Assembly: GCA_910574915.1 (NCBI GenBank)
Contig: CAJTCR010000022.1
Coordinates: 1 to 64,000, forward strand
Source of the DNA: Eubacteriaceae bacterium
GTDB taxonomy: Bacteria > Bacillota > Clostridia > Lachnospirales > Lachnospiraceae
DNA length: 64,000 bases
Direction: 5' to 3'
The notes under the pieces are model-generated. The model saw only the letters and a list, made by a program, of their open reading frames with translations, made no database searches and was not told where the DNA came from. This document shows, piece after piece, positions 42,268-50,364 of this stretch. Within the stretch, counting starts at the first letter, position 1, and each line of letters begins with the position of its first letter. Position numbers and translations under genes: made by a program.

Positions 42268-42609
42268 ATGATTTGGTATGAAAATTTATATATTGGGGAA
42301 AGTATCCCTAAGAAAGATGCAAAAATCCGACGTTTAAAATGGAAGATCAATCACAATAAATGCCTTACAAATGCTTTTATTATTGTGTTGTGCAGGTACG
42401 GAACAAACCTGCTGGAAATTATTCCGGCAAGGGAGCTGTGCCAGAGCGCTTATCCAAAGCAAAACCTGTATATCGTAGGGCTGGCAGCAGGATATGACGA
42501 CGCGCTAAAGACAGCGGCGCTGATTGTGTCCGATGTCTATCAAAAAACAGGCGGCTTCAAGGTGAAACGCTTTATTTTACAGCAGCAAAAGGCAGGTGAC
42601 AGCTCATGA
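42268..42609 (+). CDS. conserved hypothetical protein upstream of DUF2953
   Basis: 113 aa, basic, with no membrane helix or known domain. It ends in ATGA overlap with the DUF2953 gene, so it is coupled to it. The order hypothetical-DUF2953-gerW is common in Lachnospiraceae. CAAGGAG precedes the start. Confidence 0.7.
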   Translation: MIWYENLYIGESIPKKDAKIRRLKWKINHNKCLTNAFIIVLCRYGTNLLEIIPARELCQSAYPKQNLYIVGLAAGYDDALKTAALIVSDVYQKTGGFKVKRFILQQQKAGDSS

Positions 42610-43880
42610 TAAAGACGGTGGGACTGTTTTTGCTGGCGCTTTTAAAAATTTTTGGCTGGGTGCTGCTTGTCCTGCTGCTGGTGCTTTTCGCAGCGTTTCT
42701 GCTGCTCGTATTTGTGCCGGTACGGTATGACGTCCTTGCTTCCAATGAGAAAAGCATTGCACCCGCTAAGGCAAATCCGGTAGAGAATCTGCGTCTGCGC
42801 ATAAAAGTAACCTGGCTGCTGCATTTTATCCATGTATCGGTGATCTATGGAAAAGAAGGGCTGCAAACAAGCGTCCGTGCAGCCGGCATTGATCTTATAA
42901 AGCTTCTGGCGCGGCTTCGCCGGCGTTCCAGACAGATTGCAGAGCCAGAAGACAAGGAGGACAGCCAGGCTTTTGACCCGGCGCAGACAAAAGATCCGGT
43001 AGATCGAACCGATCCGTCCAAACAGATAAACGTACCTGACCAGACAGATCCTTTTGAACGAGAAAAAGAAGCTGCATATATAAAGGATGATGGAACGTTT
43101 CAAAATCCAAACAGGACAGACGAACACAATCCAGTCCAAGAACCAACGCAGATATATGAAAACGATCCGATCCAAGAACCAACGCGCACAGACGGAAACG
43201 ATCCGATCCAAGAACCAACGCAGACAGACAGAAACGATTCGATCCAAGAACCAACGCAGACAGACGGAAACGATCCGATCCAAGATGCAGTTCAAATAGA
43301 CGGCAATGATTCTGAAAACAAACAAAAACAGAAACAGCAAAAAAAGCGCAAACGCACAAAAAAGCGAACCAAACAGAACATAAAAAGAAAATCGAAAAAC
43401 ACATCCAGGCAGTCGTTCCGGTCAAAGGCACAGCAGGAAGCAGACGCCGCGCCGCACGCACAGCAGGAATCTGCGCCAAAGGAGGGATTGTTCCAAAGGA
43501 TGCGCAGGGTGTACCAAAAGGTGCGCCAGGAAGTCAACGATGAAGCAAACCGTCATGCGATATCCAGCTTATTTTCGGAGCTTTTAAAGCTTCTGCGCAG
43601 CTATAAGCCGAGAAAGCTGCGGGCAGACGTGTCCTTTTCCTTGGCAGATCCTGCGTGGACGGGACATGTAACGGGGATTCTTAGTATGATGCCCTGGATT
43701 TATCGTTATCCATGCCGCATTATCCCGGATTTTACAGCGGATCAGGCGTATGTCGAGGGGGAAGTGCAGGCACGCGGCAAAGTGACGGTAGGTGTCTTTT
43801 TACTGTCGCTGCTGCGCCTTGTGCGGGATAAACAGTTTATGAAAGTCGTCCGCAGGCTATTAAAGCGGGGCGGGGCATAG
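42606..43880 (+). CDS. DUF2953 (YtfI-like) membrane-anchored protein with 12-residue tandem repeats
   Basis: 424 aa. An N-terminal helix (about 8-36) and the DUF2953 opening (LRLRIKVTWLLHFIHVSVIYG) are followed by a hydrophilic insert. The insert holds five 12-residue repeats (IQEPTQTDGNDP type, about residues 177-236) and a Lys/Arg-rich stretch (about 240-270). The domain resumes near the C-terminus (LRADVSFSLADPAWTGHVTGI). In Bacillus ytfI precedes ytfJ/gerW, as here, so a role in spores is likely. The insert is not typical of the family. Confidence 0.8.
   Translation: MIKTVGLFLLALLKIFGWVLLVLLLVLFAAFLLLVFVPVRYDVLASNEKSIAPAKANPVENLRLRIKVTWLLHFIHVSVIYGKEGLQTSVRAAGIDLIKLLARLRRRSRQIAEPEDKEDSQAFDPAQTKDPVDRTDPSKQINVPDQTDPFEREKEAAYIKDDGTFQNPNRTDEHNPVQEPTQIYENDPIQEPTRTDGNDPIQEPTQTDRNDSIQEPTQTDGNDPIQDAVQIDGNDSENKQKQKQQKKRKRTKKRTKQNIKRKSKNTSRQSFRSKAQQEADAAPHAQQESAPKEGLFQRMRRVYQKVRQEVNDEANRHAISSLFSELLKLLRSYKPRKLRADVSFSLADPAWTGHVTGILSMMPWIYRYPCRIIPDFTADQAYVEGEVQARGKVTVGVFLLSLLRLVRDKQFMKVVRRLLKRGGA
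43135..43314 (+). repeat. five 36-nt in-frame tandem repeats (VNTR candidate)
   Basis: Units begin TCCAAGA at 43135, 43171, 43207, 43243 and 43279, exactly 36 nt apart; the last is degenerate. Each adds 12 residues to the DUF2953 protein, so copy-number change keeps the frame. Confidence 0.85.
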
Positions 43881-43925
43881 CCCGGCAGATACTGTAAATA
43901 AGATTGAAAAACAGGAGGTATACAA

Positions 43926-44351
43926 ATGTCAGATAACAGCTTTAGTTCAACTGTCGCGTCATTATTTAAAGGAATGGACAGTTTTATTACAACAAAAACC
44001 GTAGTCGGAGAAGCCGTGCATATCGGCGATACGATTATTCTGCCGCTGGTAGACGTCACGTTCGGCGTAGGGGCTGGCGCGTTTTCCAGCGAACACAAAA
44101 ATAACGGCGGCGGCGGTATGGGCGGCAAGATCTCTCCAAGCGCGGTGTTAGTCATTCAAAATGGCTCGACAAGGCTGGTCAATGTGAAAAACCAGGACGG
44201 CATTACAAAGATTTTGGATATGGTGCCGGATTTTGTAAACAAGTTTACATCCAAGGACAAACAGCCGGAAGCAGATCCGCAGGCGCAGAAAAAAGCAGCC
44301 GATGCACTGGAAAACCAGTTGTCCGAAGCGCTGAATGAAAAACAGGCATAA
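43926..44351 (+). CDS. gerW: spore protein GerW (YtfJ)
   Basis: 141 aa. Family string TKTVVGEAVHIGDTIILPLVDVTFGVGAG, a Gly-rich turn (NNGGGGMGGK) and SPSAVLVIQNGS. In Bacillus GerW is forespore-made and needed for germination through L-alanine-responsive receptors. ACAGGAGG precedes the start. It is 45 nt after DUF2953 and closed by a terminator. Confidence 0.93.
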   Translation: MSDNSFSSTVASLFKGMDSFITTKTVVGEAVHIGDTIILPLVDVTFGVGAGAFSSEHKNNGGGGMGGKISPSAVLVIQNGSTRLVNVKNQDGITKILDMVPDFVNKFTSKDKQPEADPQAQKKAADALENQLSEALNEKQA

Positions 44352-44357
44352 AAATAA

Positions 44358-44410
44358 AATCCAGCACCTGATCCCGTAAATCCGGGTTTCCAAGGTGCTG
44401 GATTGTTTTT
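44358..44410. terminator. bidirectional terminator between gerW and the small membrane protein
   Basis: AATCCAGCACCT pairs with AGGTGCTGGATT. GTTTTT follows on the plus strand and a TTTTATTTTTA tract follows on the minus strand, so it can stop both convergent genes. Confidence 0.85.
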
Positions 44411-44423
44411 AAGTATACCTTGG

Positions 44424-44561
44424 CTATCCGCAGAACAGATGGTATCCCAGGACCAGCAAAAGGCAGATGATCGATACCGCAAGCCAGATACTTTCCAAAA
44501 ACAGCATGATAACCATTCCGACGGCAACCCAGAACATGGCAAATCCACAGATTCTTTTCAT
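44424..44561 (-). CDS. 45-aa small membrane protein
   Basis: Reads MKRICGFAMFWVAVGMVIML for the first 20 residues, followed by FLESIWLAVSIICLLLVLGY and HLFCG: two hydrophobic helices with a short connector and a Cys near each end. I recall similar proteins of about 45 residues in other Lachnospiraceae, but no function is known. The ribosome site is weak (GAAGTG). It converges on gerW with the shared terminator between. Confidence 0.6.
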   Translation of the reverse strand: MKRICGFAMFWVAVGMVIMLFLESIWLAVSIICLLLVLGYHLFCG

Positions 44562-44642
44562 AGTTCACTTCGATTCTATACGTTTTTTGGCAACATCTTA
44601 CGCTTTTCCTTCAGTATATGTGGCAGCCTTTCGTTTAGTCCA

Positions 44643-44689
44643 TAAAAAAAGCTGCCGGCGGCATTTTTTGCTTTTGCGCCCGGCAGCTC
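44643..44689 (-). terminator. intrinsic terminator of rpmB
   Basis: On the minus strand AGCTGCCGG pairs with CCGGCAGCT and is followed by TTTTTTT. Confidence 0.85.
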
Positions 44690-44694
44690 CAATC

Positions 44695-44880
44695 TTATGC
44701 TCTTTCCACTTTTCCAGATTTTAAGCAGGAAGTACAAACGTATAATTTCTTTGTAGCTCCGTTTACCTTGCATCTGACAGATTTGATGTTTGGTTTGAAC
44801 ATTCTGTTAGATCTTCTATGTGAATGGCTCACATTGTTACCGAAAAGAACGCTTTTCCCACAAACTGAACATTTAGCCAT
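44695..44880 (-). CDS. rpmB: 50S ribosomal protein L28
   Basis: 61 aa. MAKCSVCGKS, GNNVSHSHRRSNRMFKPN and LYVCTSCLKSGKV: the zinc-binding (C+) form with two CxxC pairs. AAGGAGGTG precedes the start. It is divergent from asp23-yloV, the usual Firmicutes arrangement. The message leader (about 68 nt) carries a small AGTCTGA/TCAGA hairpin followed by a T-rich run, a weak attenuator candidate. Confidence 0.96.
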   Translation of the reverse strand: MAKCSVCGKSVLFGNNVSHSHRRSNRMFKPNIKSVRCKVNGATKKLYVCTSCLKSGKVERA

Positions 44881-44954
44881 AAGAACACCTCCTTGCGTGA
44901 TCGAGTGTTTTAAAATCGAAAATCTGACTTCTTTTTCAGACTTACAACACGATT

Positions 44955-44983
44955 ATTCTATCAGAAGCGTTACACAAATGCAA
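44955..44983 (-). promoter_or_regulatory. rpmB: sigma-A promoter of rpmB
   Basis: Minus strand: TTGCAT (44983-44978), 17-nt spacer, TAGAAT (44960-44955). Confidence 0.7.
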
Positions 44984-45031
44984 GGAGAAATTCCAGAAAA
45001 ATTCATTTTTTTTGAAAATGCAAAAATTTTG

Positions 45032-45060
45032 TTTTCTTTTTGGCAAAAAGCGGTTATAAT
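45032..45060 (+). promoter_or_regulatory. promoter of the asp23-yloV operon
   Basis: Perfect TATAAT at 45055-45060; the -35 (TTTTCT, 45032-45037) is weak at 17-nt spacing. Confidence 0.5.
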
Positions 45061-45142
45061 ATTTTCTAAATAGGTTTGTTGCAGCCGGTGCTTTTTGCTG
45101 CAACTGTGTACAGGATGTTACAAAGATGATTGGAGGTATGCT

Positions 45143-45502
45143 ATGAAAGGGCAGTTTGAAAATGAGTATGGCAGGGTGATCATAGGCAGCGAAGTAATCG
45201 CTACTTATGCAGGTTCCGTTGCAGTGGAATGCTTTGGCATTGTCGGCATGGCGGCGGTTAACGTTAAGGACGGGATTGTTCGGTTACTGAAAAAAGATTA
45301 TCTGACACATGGTATAAATGTCGTCATTGAGGAGAACAATGAGATTACGATCAATTTTCATGTGATTATCTCATATGGCGTCAGCATTAGTACGGTAACG
45401 GATAATCTGATCAGTACGGTCAGATATCGTGTAGAAGAATTCACAGGAATGCACATCAAAAAGATCAACATTTTTGTTGAAGGCGTCCGAGTGATCGATT
45501 AA
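45143..45502 (+). CDS. Asp23/Gls24 family envelope stress protein (YloU)
   Basis: 119 aa. The domain spans the whole protein: NEYGRVIIGSEVIATYAGSVA near the start and INIFVEGVRVID at the end. YloU-type members sit before the FakA-like gene and are thought to act near the membrane or in lipid homeostasis. TGGAGGT precedes the start at 45143. The gap to yloV is 13 nt. Confidence 0.92.
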   Translation: MKGQFENEYGRVIIGSEVIATYAGSVAVECFGIVGMAAVNVKDGIVRLLKKDYLTHGINVVIEENNEITINFHVIISYGVSISTVTDNLISTVRYRVEEFTGMHIKKINIFVEGVRVID

Positions 45503-45515
45503 GGAGGATTTGGAA

Positions 45516-47201
45516 GTGGAGATCAATTCAATCAATGCTGCGGTTTTGGCAAAAATGTTTTTAAATGGTGCAAAAAATCTGGAATCCAAAAAAGAATGGA
45601 TCAACGAGCTGAACGTATTTCCGGTGCCTGACGGAGATACAGGCACAAATATGTCTATGACGATCCTTGCGGCGGCAAAAGAAGTCAGCGCTTTGGAACA
45701 ACCGGATATGGCATCAATTGCAAAAGCAATGTCTTCCGGTTCGCTGCGCGGCGCAAGGGGCAATTCCGGCGTTATTTTATCCCAGCTTTTCCGTGGATTT
45801 GCAAAAGTAATCGGCAAGGAACAGGAAGTGACCGTTCCGGTTTTGTCCCATGCGGTGCAAAAAGCGGTCGAGACAGCGTACAAAGCCGTTATGAAGCCGA
45901 AAGAAGGTACGATTTTGACGGTGGCAAGGGGCGCTGCCGATAAAGCGGCGCAGATGGCGGAAGAAACGAACGATATGGTTCTGTTTTTGGATGAAGTCAT
46001 TAAAGAAGCGGAGCGTGTCTTAAAAAAGACGCCGGATATGCTTCCGGTATTAAAGCAGGCTGGCGTTGTAGATTCCGGCGGGCAGGGGCTTGTCGTGATT
46101 TTGCAGGGCGCCTATGACGCGCTGCTTGGCAAAGAGCTTGATACGGCTTCCATCACAGCTTCTGCGGGAGCTGGCGCGGCGGCAAAGATTACAAAGGAAA
46201 CCGAAGCGGAGATAAAATTTGGCTATTGTACGGAATTTATTATTGTGCTGGATCATCCGCTTTTGGATCATCAGGAACGCAAATACAAATCTTTTCTGGA
46301 ATCTATTGGTGACTCGATCGTGGTAGTAGCTGACGATGAAATCGTAAAGACCCATGTACATACCAATGATCCGGGACTCGCCATCCAGGAAGCATTGACA
46401 CATGGATCTTTAAGCAGGATCAAAATTGACAATATGCGCGAGGAGCACCAGGAACGGCTGATTAAGGATGCACAGAAAGTTGCTGCAATGCAGGCAGCGC
46501 AGGCAGACGCCGCGCCGCAGGCACAAAAAGAGCAGGAACAAAAAGAGATCGGCTTTATCGCGGTATCGGCAGGCGACGGGTTAAGCGAAGTGTTCCGCGG
46601 GCTTGGCGCCGACTATATGATTGAGGGCGGGCAGACGATGAATCCAAGCACCGAGGATATTTTAAACGCCGTCGAAAAAGTAGCGGCTGACCATGTATTT
46701 GTACTGCCAAACAATAAAAATATTATACTGGCGGCGAACCAGGCGGCAGAGCTGTCTGAAGAAAAGAAGGTGCATGTTATCCCTACGAAGACGATCCCGC
46801 AGGGAATTACGGCGCTCATTAATTTTATCCCGGAACAGACCGCGGAAGAAAATGAAGCGCGGATGCTCGAAGAAATCGAAAACGTAAAAACCGGACAGGT
46901 TACCTATGCGGTCAGGGATACGGTAATCGATGAAAAAGAAATCCGTCAGGACGACTATATGGGCATCGGAGATAAGACGATCCTTGCAGTCGGAAAAGAC
47001 TTAGCGCAGGTAACGCTTGCGATGGCGGAAAGCATGATTGACGAAGATTCGGCGATTGTCAGCATTTATTATGGAGAAGACGTTACCGAGGACGATGCAA
47101 ATGCGATTGCGCAAAAAATACAGGCAGTCAGTGACGAGCTGGAAGTAGAAGTACAGTACGGCGGGCAGCCGATCTACTATTACCTCATATCGGTAGAATA
47201 A
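45516..47201 (+). CDS. DAK2/FakA-like fatty acid kinase domain protein (YloV)
   Basis: 561 aa. The N-terminal DAK2 kinase domain has the Mg-ATP motif VFPVPDGDTGTNMSMT and SLRGARGNSGVILSQ. A middle domain and a DegV-like C-terminal domain follow. FakA phosphorylates fatty acids presented by FakB. I favour the GTG at 45516, 8 nt after AAGGAGG; a TTG at 45510 is only 2 nt from it. It precedes recG by 5 nt. Confidence 0.9.
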   Translation: MEINSINAAVLAKMFLNGAKNLESKKEWINELNVFPVPDGDTGTNMSMTILAAAKEVSALEQPDMASIAKAMSSGSLRGARGNSGVILSQLFRGFAKVIGKEQEVTVPVLSHAVQKAVETAYKAVMKPKEGTILTVARGAADKAAQMAEETNDMVLFLDEVIKEAERVLKKTPDMLPVLKQAGVVDSGGQGLVVILQGAYDALLGKELDTASITASAGAGAAAKITKETEAEIKFGYCTEFIIVLDHPLLDHQERKYKSFLESIGDSIVVVADDEIVKTHVHTNDPGLAIQEALTHGSLSRIKIDNMREEHQERLIKDAQKVAAMQAAQADAAPQAQKEQEQKEIGFIAVSAGDGLSEVFRGLGADYMIEGGQTMNPSTEDILNAVEKVAADHVFVLPNNKNIILAANQAAELSEEKKVHVIPTKTIPQGITALINFIPEQTAEENEARMLEEIENVKTGQVTYAVRDTVIDEKEIRQDDYMGIGDKTILAVGKDLAQVTLAMAESMIDEDSAIVSIYYGEDVTEDDANAIAQKIQAVSDELEVEVQYGGQPIYYYLISVE

Positions 47202-47206
47202 AGGCT

Positions 47207-49264
47207 ATGGAACTTACTACACCTATCAGGGGAGTTAAAGGGATCGGTGAAAAGACAGAGCAGCTTTTTCAAAAGATGGGAGTATACACCGTTGGTGATA
47301 TACTCCTTCGGTTTCCAAGAGAATATATCCGTTTTCCTGATCCTGCCGAGATCAGTGAAGCTGCCGCAGGCAAAAAACAGGCGGTCATTCTGCGCGTCGA
47401 TGCGCCTGTAATTGTAAAGCGTACCAGGTCGATGCCGCTTGCGATCGCAAGCGGCGTGCATAACAGCAGAAAAATGGAGTTTTTGTGGTTTCGTATGCCT
47501 TATGTGCGCAATACGCTGATCAAAGGACAGACGTTTATTTTGTACGGCACTGTACAGGAAAAAGGCGGGATGCTTTCGATGGAGCAGCCGGTGATCTATA
47601 CGCCAGAGCAGTACGAAATAGTGGCAGGCTCTTTGCAGCCTGTCTATGGCCTGACATCGGGGCTGACTAACAACCTGTATAAAAAGACGCTGCGCCAGGT
47701 ATTAGAGCAGCAGCTATTGCTAAAAGAATACCTGCCGCAGGAAACAAGGCAAAAATACGGGCTTGCCGAATACAACTATGCGCTGTCGCAGATTCATTTT
47801 CCGACAGATATGGATACGCTGTCCAAAGCACGCAGGCGGCTTGTATTTGATGAATTTTTTCAGTTTATCTTATATATGCAGCTCCAAAAAGAGCAGGGGC
47901 AGAAGATCGAAAATATTTTTACGTTTCGTACAGAGGACATCCTAACGCCGCTGCTTGCAAAGCTTCCGTATACGCTGACAGCGGCGCAGCTTCGCGTGCT
48001 AGAGGAGATCCAAAAAGACCTGCACGGGCAGTATATCATGCAGCGCCTGATTCAGGGAGACGTCGGCTCCGGCAAGACGATTGTTGCGTTTTTGGCGATG
48101 TACCTCGTATCAGCCAGCGGTTATCAGTCTGCGCTGATGGCGCCGACGGAGGTGCTTGCGTCGCAGCACTATGAGACGTTTGCGCAGTACATAGAATTGT
48201 TTGGCATAAAGACCCACCTCGTACTTTTAACAGGAGCCATGACAGCCAAACAGAAGCGGCGCGCCTATGAACGAATGCAGTTGTTTAAAGATGCAATGGT
48301 GATAGGAACCCATGCGCTGTTTCAGGAAAAAGCAGCTTACGACAACCTGGCACTTGTAATTACCGATGAACAGCACCGTTTCGGCGTACGCCAGCGGGAA
48401 ACATTTTCACTAAAGGGCGAAAACCCGCATATCCTTGTAATGAGTGCGACGCCGATTCCGCGTACGCTTGCGATTATTTTATACGGCGATCTGGATATTT
48501 CCGTAATCGACGAGGTGCCGGCAAAACGGCTTCCAATTAAAAACTGCGTCGTCGGCACTGGCTGGCGCCCGAACGCTTACGAATTTATCCGCAAAGAGAT
48601 CGCAGCCGGGCACCAGGCATATGTGATCTGCCCGTTTGTAGAAGCAAGCGAATATACCGAAGGGGAAAATGTAATCGACTACACGGAAAAACTGCGCCAG
48701 GCGCTGCCAGAAGGCGTAGAAGCTGCTTTTTTGCATGGAAAAATGCGTTCTGACCTGAAAAACAAAGTGATGGAAGCATTTGCCGCCAACGAAATCCAGG
48801 TGCTTGTATCCACTACCGTCGTAGAAGTCGGCGTGAACGTACCGAACGCGACTGTTATGATGATCGAGGACGCCCAGCGGTTTGGGCTGGCACAGCTTCA
48901 CCAGCTTCGCGGTAGAGTCGGGCGCGGAGAAGCACAGTCCTACTGCATTATGATTAATACCTCGGACGCAAAAGGATCATCCAAAAGGCTGGATGTATTA
49001 AACCGCACAAACGACGGTTTTCAGATCGCCAGTGAAGACTTAAAGCTGCGCGGGCCGGGCGACTTCTTCGGCATCCGCCAAAGCGGAGATATAGAGTTTC
49101 AGCTTGCCGATATTTACCAGGATGCAGGCGTATTGCAGCAGGCTTCGAAAGAAGTGCAAAAAATCCTGTCGTGCGACCGCAGTCTTTCCATGCCGCAGCA
49201 TCAGGGACTGCGCGCTAAGGCACAGGAATATTTTGAAAGGCAGATGGAGCGGTTTAATTTGTAG
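47207..49264 (+). CDS. recG: ATP-dependent DNA helicase RecG
   Basis: 685 aa. The N-terminal wedge/OB domain starts RGVKGIGEKT. The helicase core has Walker A GDVGSGKT, DEQH (TDEQHRFGV), ATPIPRTLA and VVEVGVNVPNA, then QLHQLRGRVGRG. Rewinds stalled forks and processes branched DNA. The ribosome site is short (AAAGG just before the ATG). It is the last gene of the asp23-yloV-recG operon. Confidence 0.95.
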   Translation: MELTTPIRGVKGIGEKTEQLFQKMGVYTVGDILLRFPREYIRFPDPAEISEAAAGKKQAVILRVDAPVIVKRTRSMPLAIASGVHNSRKMEFLWFRMPYVRNTLIKGQTFILYGTVQEKGGMLSMEQPVIYTPEQYEIVAGSLQPVYGLTSGLTNNLYKKTLRQVLEQQLLLKEYLPQETRQKYGLAEYNYALSQIHFPTDMDTLSKARRRLVFDEFFQFILYMQLQKEQGQKIENIFTFRTEDILTPLLAKLPYTLTAAQLRVLEEIQKDLHGQYIMQRLIQGDVGSGKTIVAFLAMYLVSASGYQSALMAPTEVLASQHYETFAQYIELFGIKTHLVLLTGAMTAKQKRRAYERMQLFKDAMVIGTHALFQEKAAYDNLALVITDEQHRFGVRQRETFSLKGENPHILVMSATPIPRTLAIILYGDLDISVIDEVPAKRLPIKNCVVGTGWRPNAYEFIRKEIAAGHQAYVICPFVEASEYTEGENVIDYTEKLRQALPEGVEAAFLHGKMRSDLKNKVMEAFAANEIQVLVSTTVVEVGVNVPNATVMMIEDAQRFGLAQLHQLRGRVGRGEAQSYCIMINTSDAKGSSKRLDVLNRTNDGFQIASEDLKLRGPGDFFGIRQSGDIEFQLADIYQDAGVLQQASKEVQKILSCDRSLSMPQHQGLRAKAQEYFERQMERFNL

Positions 49265-49315
49265 CTGCTGTCCTGTTCATGAAATCACGTCTGTTTCCCA
49301 AAAATAAATACACAG

Positions 49316-49361
49316 AAAAAGGACTGATGCACAAAGACTTATCATCTTACAGCATCAGCCC
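49316..49361 (-). terminator. intrinsic terminator of the SASP gene
   Basis: On the minus strand GGGCTGATGC pairs with GCATCAGTCC (one G-U), then TTTTT. On the plus strand it is less perfect but may also serve recG. The rest of 49265-49463 holds no gene. Confidence 0.7.
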
Positions 49362-49463
49362 TCTTTCCGGTTGTTTTCCAAGCAGCCTGCAAATCTGAGC
49401 ACTTCATTTAAGCATTCACATTGTTTCAGCCGCTTGATGCAGGTTCAAGCTTATGATTCGGCT

Positions 49464-49679
49464 TTACGATTCAGATTCTTCCCCTGCCATCTGTTTTTCC
49501 TGGGCTTCAATCATCTTTTTCACCATATAACCACCCACGGAACCGTTCTGACGGGAAGTCAGGTCGCCGTTATAACCTTTCTTAAGCGGCACGCCGAGTT
49601 CGTCTGCGACCTCGTACTTAAAACGGTTTAATGCTTCCTTTGCCTCTGGTACTGCGTTCTGATTAGAATGATTACTCAT
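49464..49679 (-). CDS. alpha/beta-type small acid-soluble spore protein
   Basis: 71 aa. Binds and protects forespore DNA. Signatures: EALNRFKYEVADELGVPL with the germination protease site nearby, and GDLTSRQNGSVGGYMVKKMI. AAAGGAGG precedes the start. About 35 nt upstream of the start is the inverted repeat TGTAAAC/GTTTACA (49712-49732), a possible regulatory site. Direct evidence for endospore formation. Confidence 0.95.
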   Translation of the reverse strand: MSNHSNQNAVPEAKEALNRFKYEVADELGVPLKKGYNGDLTSRQNGSVGGYMVKKMIEAQEKQMAGEESES

Positions 49680-49711
49680 AGTTAATTGCCTCCTTTATCT
49701 TGAGTGGTGCT

Positions 49712-49732
49712 TGTAAACGTTGTTTGTTTACA
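49712..49732. promoter_or_regulatory. perfect inverted repeat upstream of the SASP gene
   Basis: TGTAAAC, 7-nt spacer, GTTTACA. Operator-like, or part of a forespore promoter region; a sigma-G match could not be fixed. Confidence 0.3.
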
Positions 49733-49788
49733 GGATTATTATATCCGAATTGGGGGTTCTTACACTGGAAATTGTTGGAAATGCAGTA

Positions 49789-50111
49789 AATAATTTTGCT
49801 TTGGTAAATTTTTACAAGAAGGGACGCCAGGAGAGAGGATGGGTACACTCTGGCTGCGTCCGTTCCAGAATGTTAAGAATTGCTAGGTATCCTGCTGCTA
49901 CGCCCTGGCTGTGTCCGGTCGCGGCACCTAGTTCGCTGCCTGCTGGCAGCTAAAGGTGCCGCTTGGCTGCGCCCCTAGTTGTTTTGCAGAATACCAAGCA
50001 ATTCTAAACATTCTTCCAAAGCCGCCTCCAGAGTGTACCCATCCTCTCTCCCGGCTGTTCTTCGTAAGTGCTGCCAAACGAGCCCGATATGGTTTGTTCG
50101 CTGTAGTACTA
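49789..50111 (+). repeat. A element copy A6 (forward)
   Basis: Left end degraded (TTTTGCTTTGGTAAATTTTTAC), right end intact (TTCGCTGTAGTACTA). Core at 49921-49962. The outer stem GGGTACACTCTGG (49841-49853) pairs with CCAGAGTGTACCC (50028-50040). The inner stems GAATGTT/AACATTC and AATTGCT/AGCAATT are unique to this copy and fully complementary. Confidence 0.85.
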
Positions 50112-50248
50112 AAGGTGCCGCTTGGCTGCGCCCCTGGGTTGTTTTGCAGAATGCCAAGAGCTTCTAAATATTCTTCCAAAGCCGCCTCCAGGGCGAACCA
50201 ATCCCCGCTCCTGGCTGTTTTTTGTAAATGTTACAAAAATAAGATCGA
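50111..50248 (+). repeat. A element copy A7 (right half only)
   Basis: Starts within the core (AAAGGTGCCGCTTGGCTGCG) directly at the right end of A6 and continues through the right arm to AAGATCGATG. The left half is absent. 50249-50364 holds no gene and no recognised element. Confidence 0.75.
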
Positions 50249-50364
50249 TGTCAACGCCATAGGAGGCAGGTCATTCTCTTGCTCCTTTGGCTGCTTTTCA
50301 CAAGCTTAAAGTGGAATGCTTCACAGTGTGTACATTTATGTACCATCTCGCACTTGCCCCCTCA

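Noticed and set aside
43135..43314. Possible CRISPR array (36-nt units)
   Set aside because: Units are directly adjacent without spacers, in frame in a coding sequence, and no cas genes are present.
42642..43340. 232-codon minus-strand frame opposite the DUF2953 gene
   Set aside because: Shadow frame; the repeated RIVSVCLRWFLD units are the complement of the 36-nt repeats.
44245..44568. 107-codon minus-strand frame overlapping gerW
   Set aside because: It runs antisense through the gerW coding region and the terminator; the 45-aa frame inside the same interval is more protein-like.
49956..50309. Open frame of 117 codons across A6 and A7
   Set aside because: Open only because G+C-rich palindromic arms lack stops. 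It crosses an element junction and resembles no protein family.
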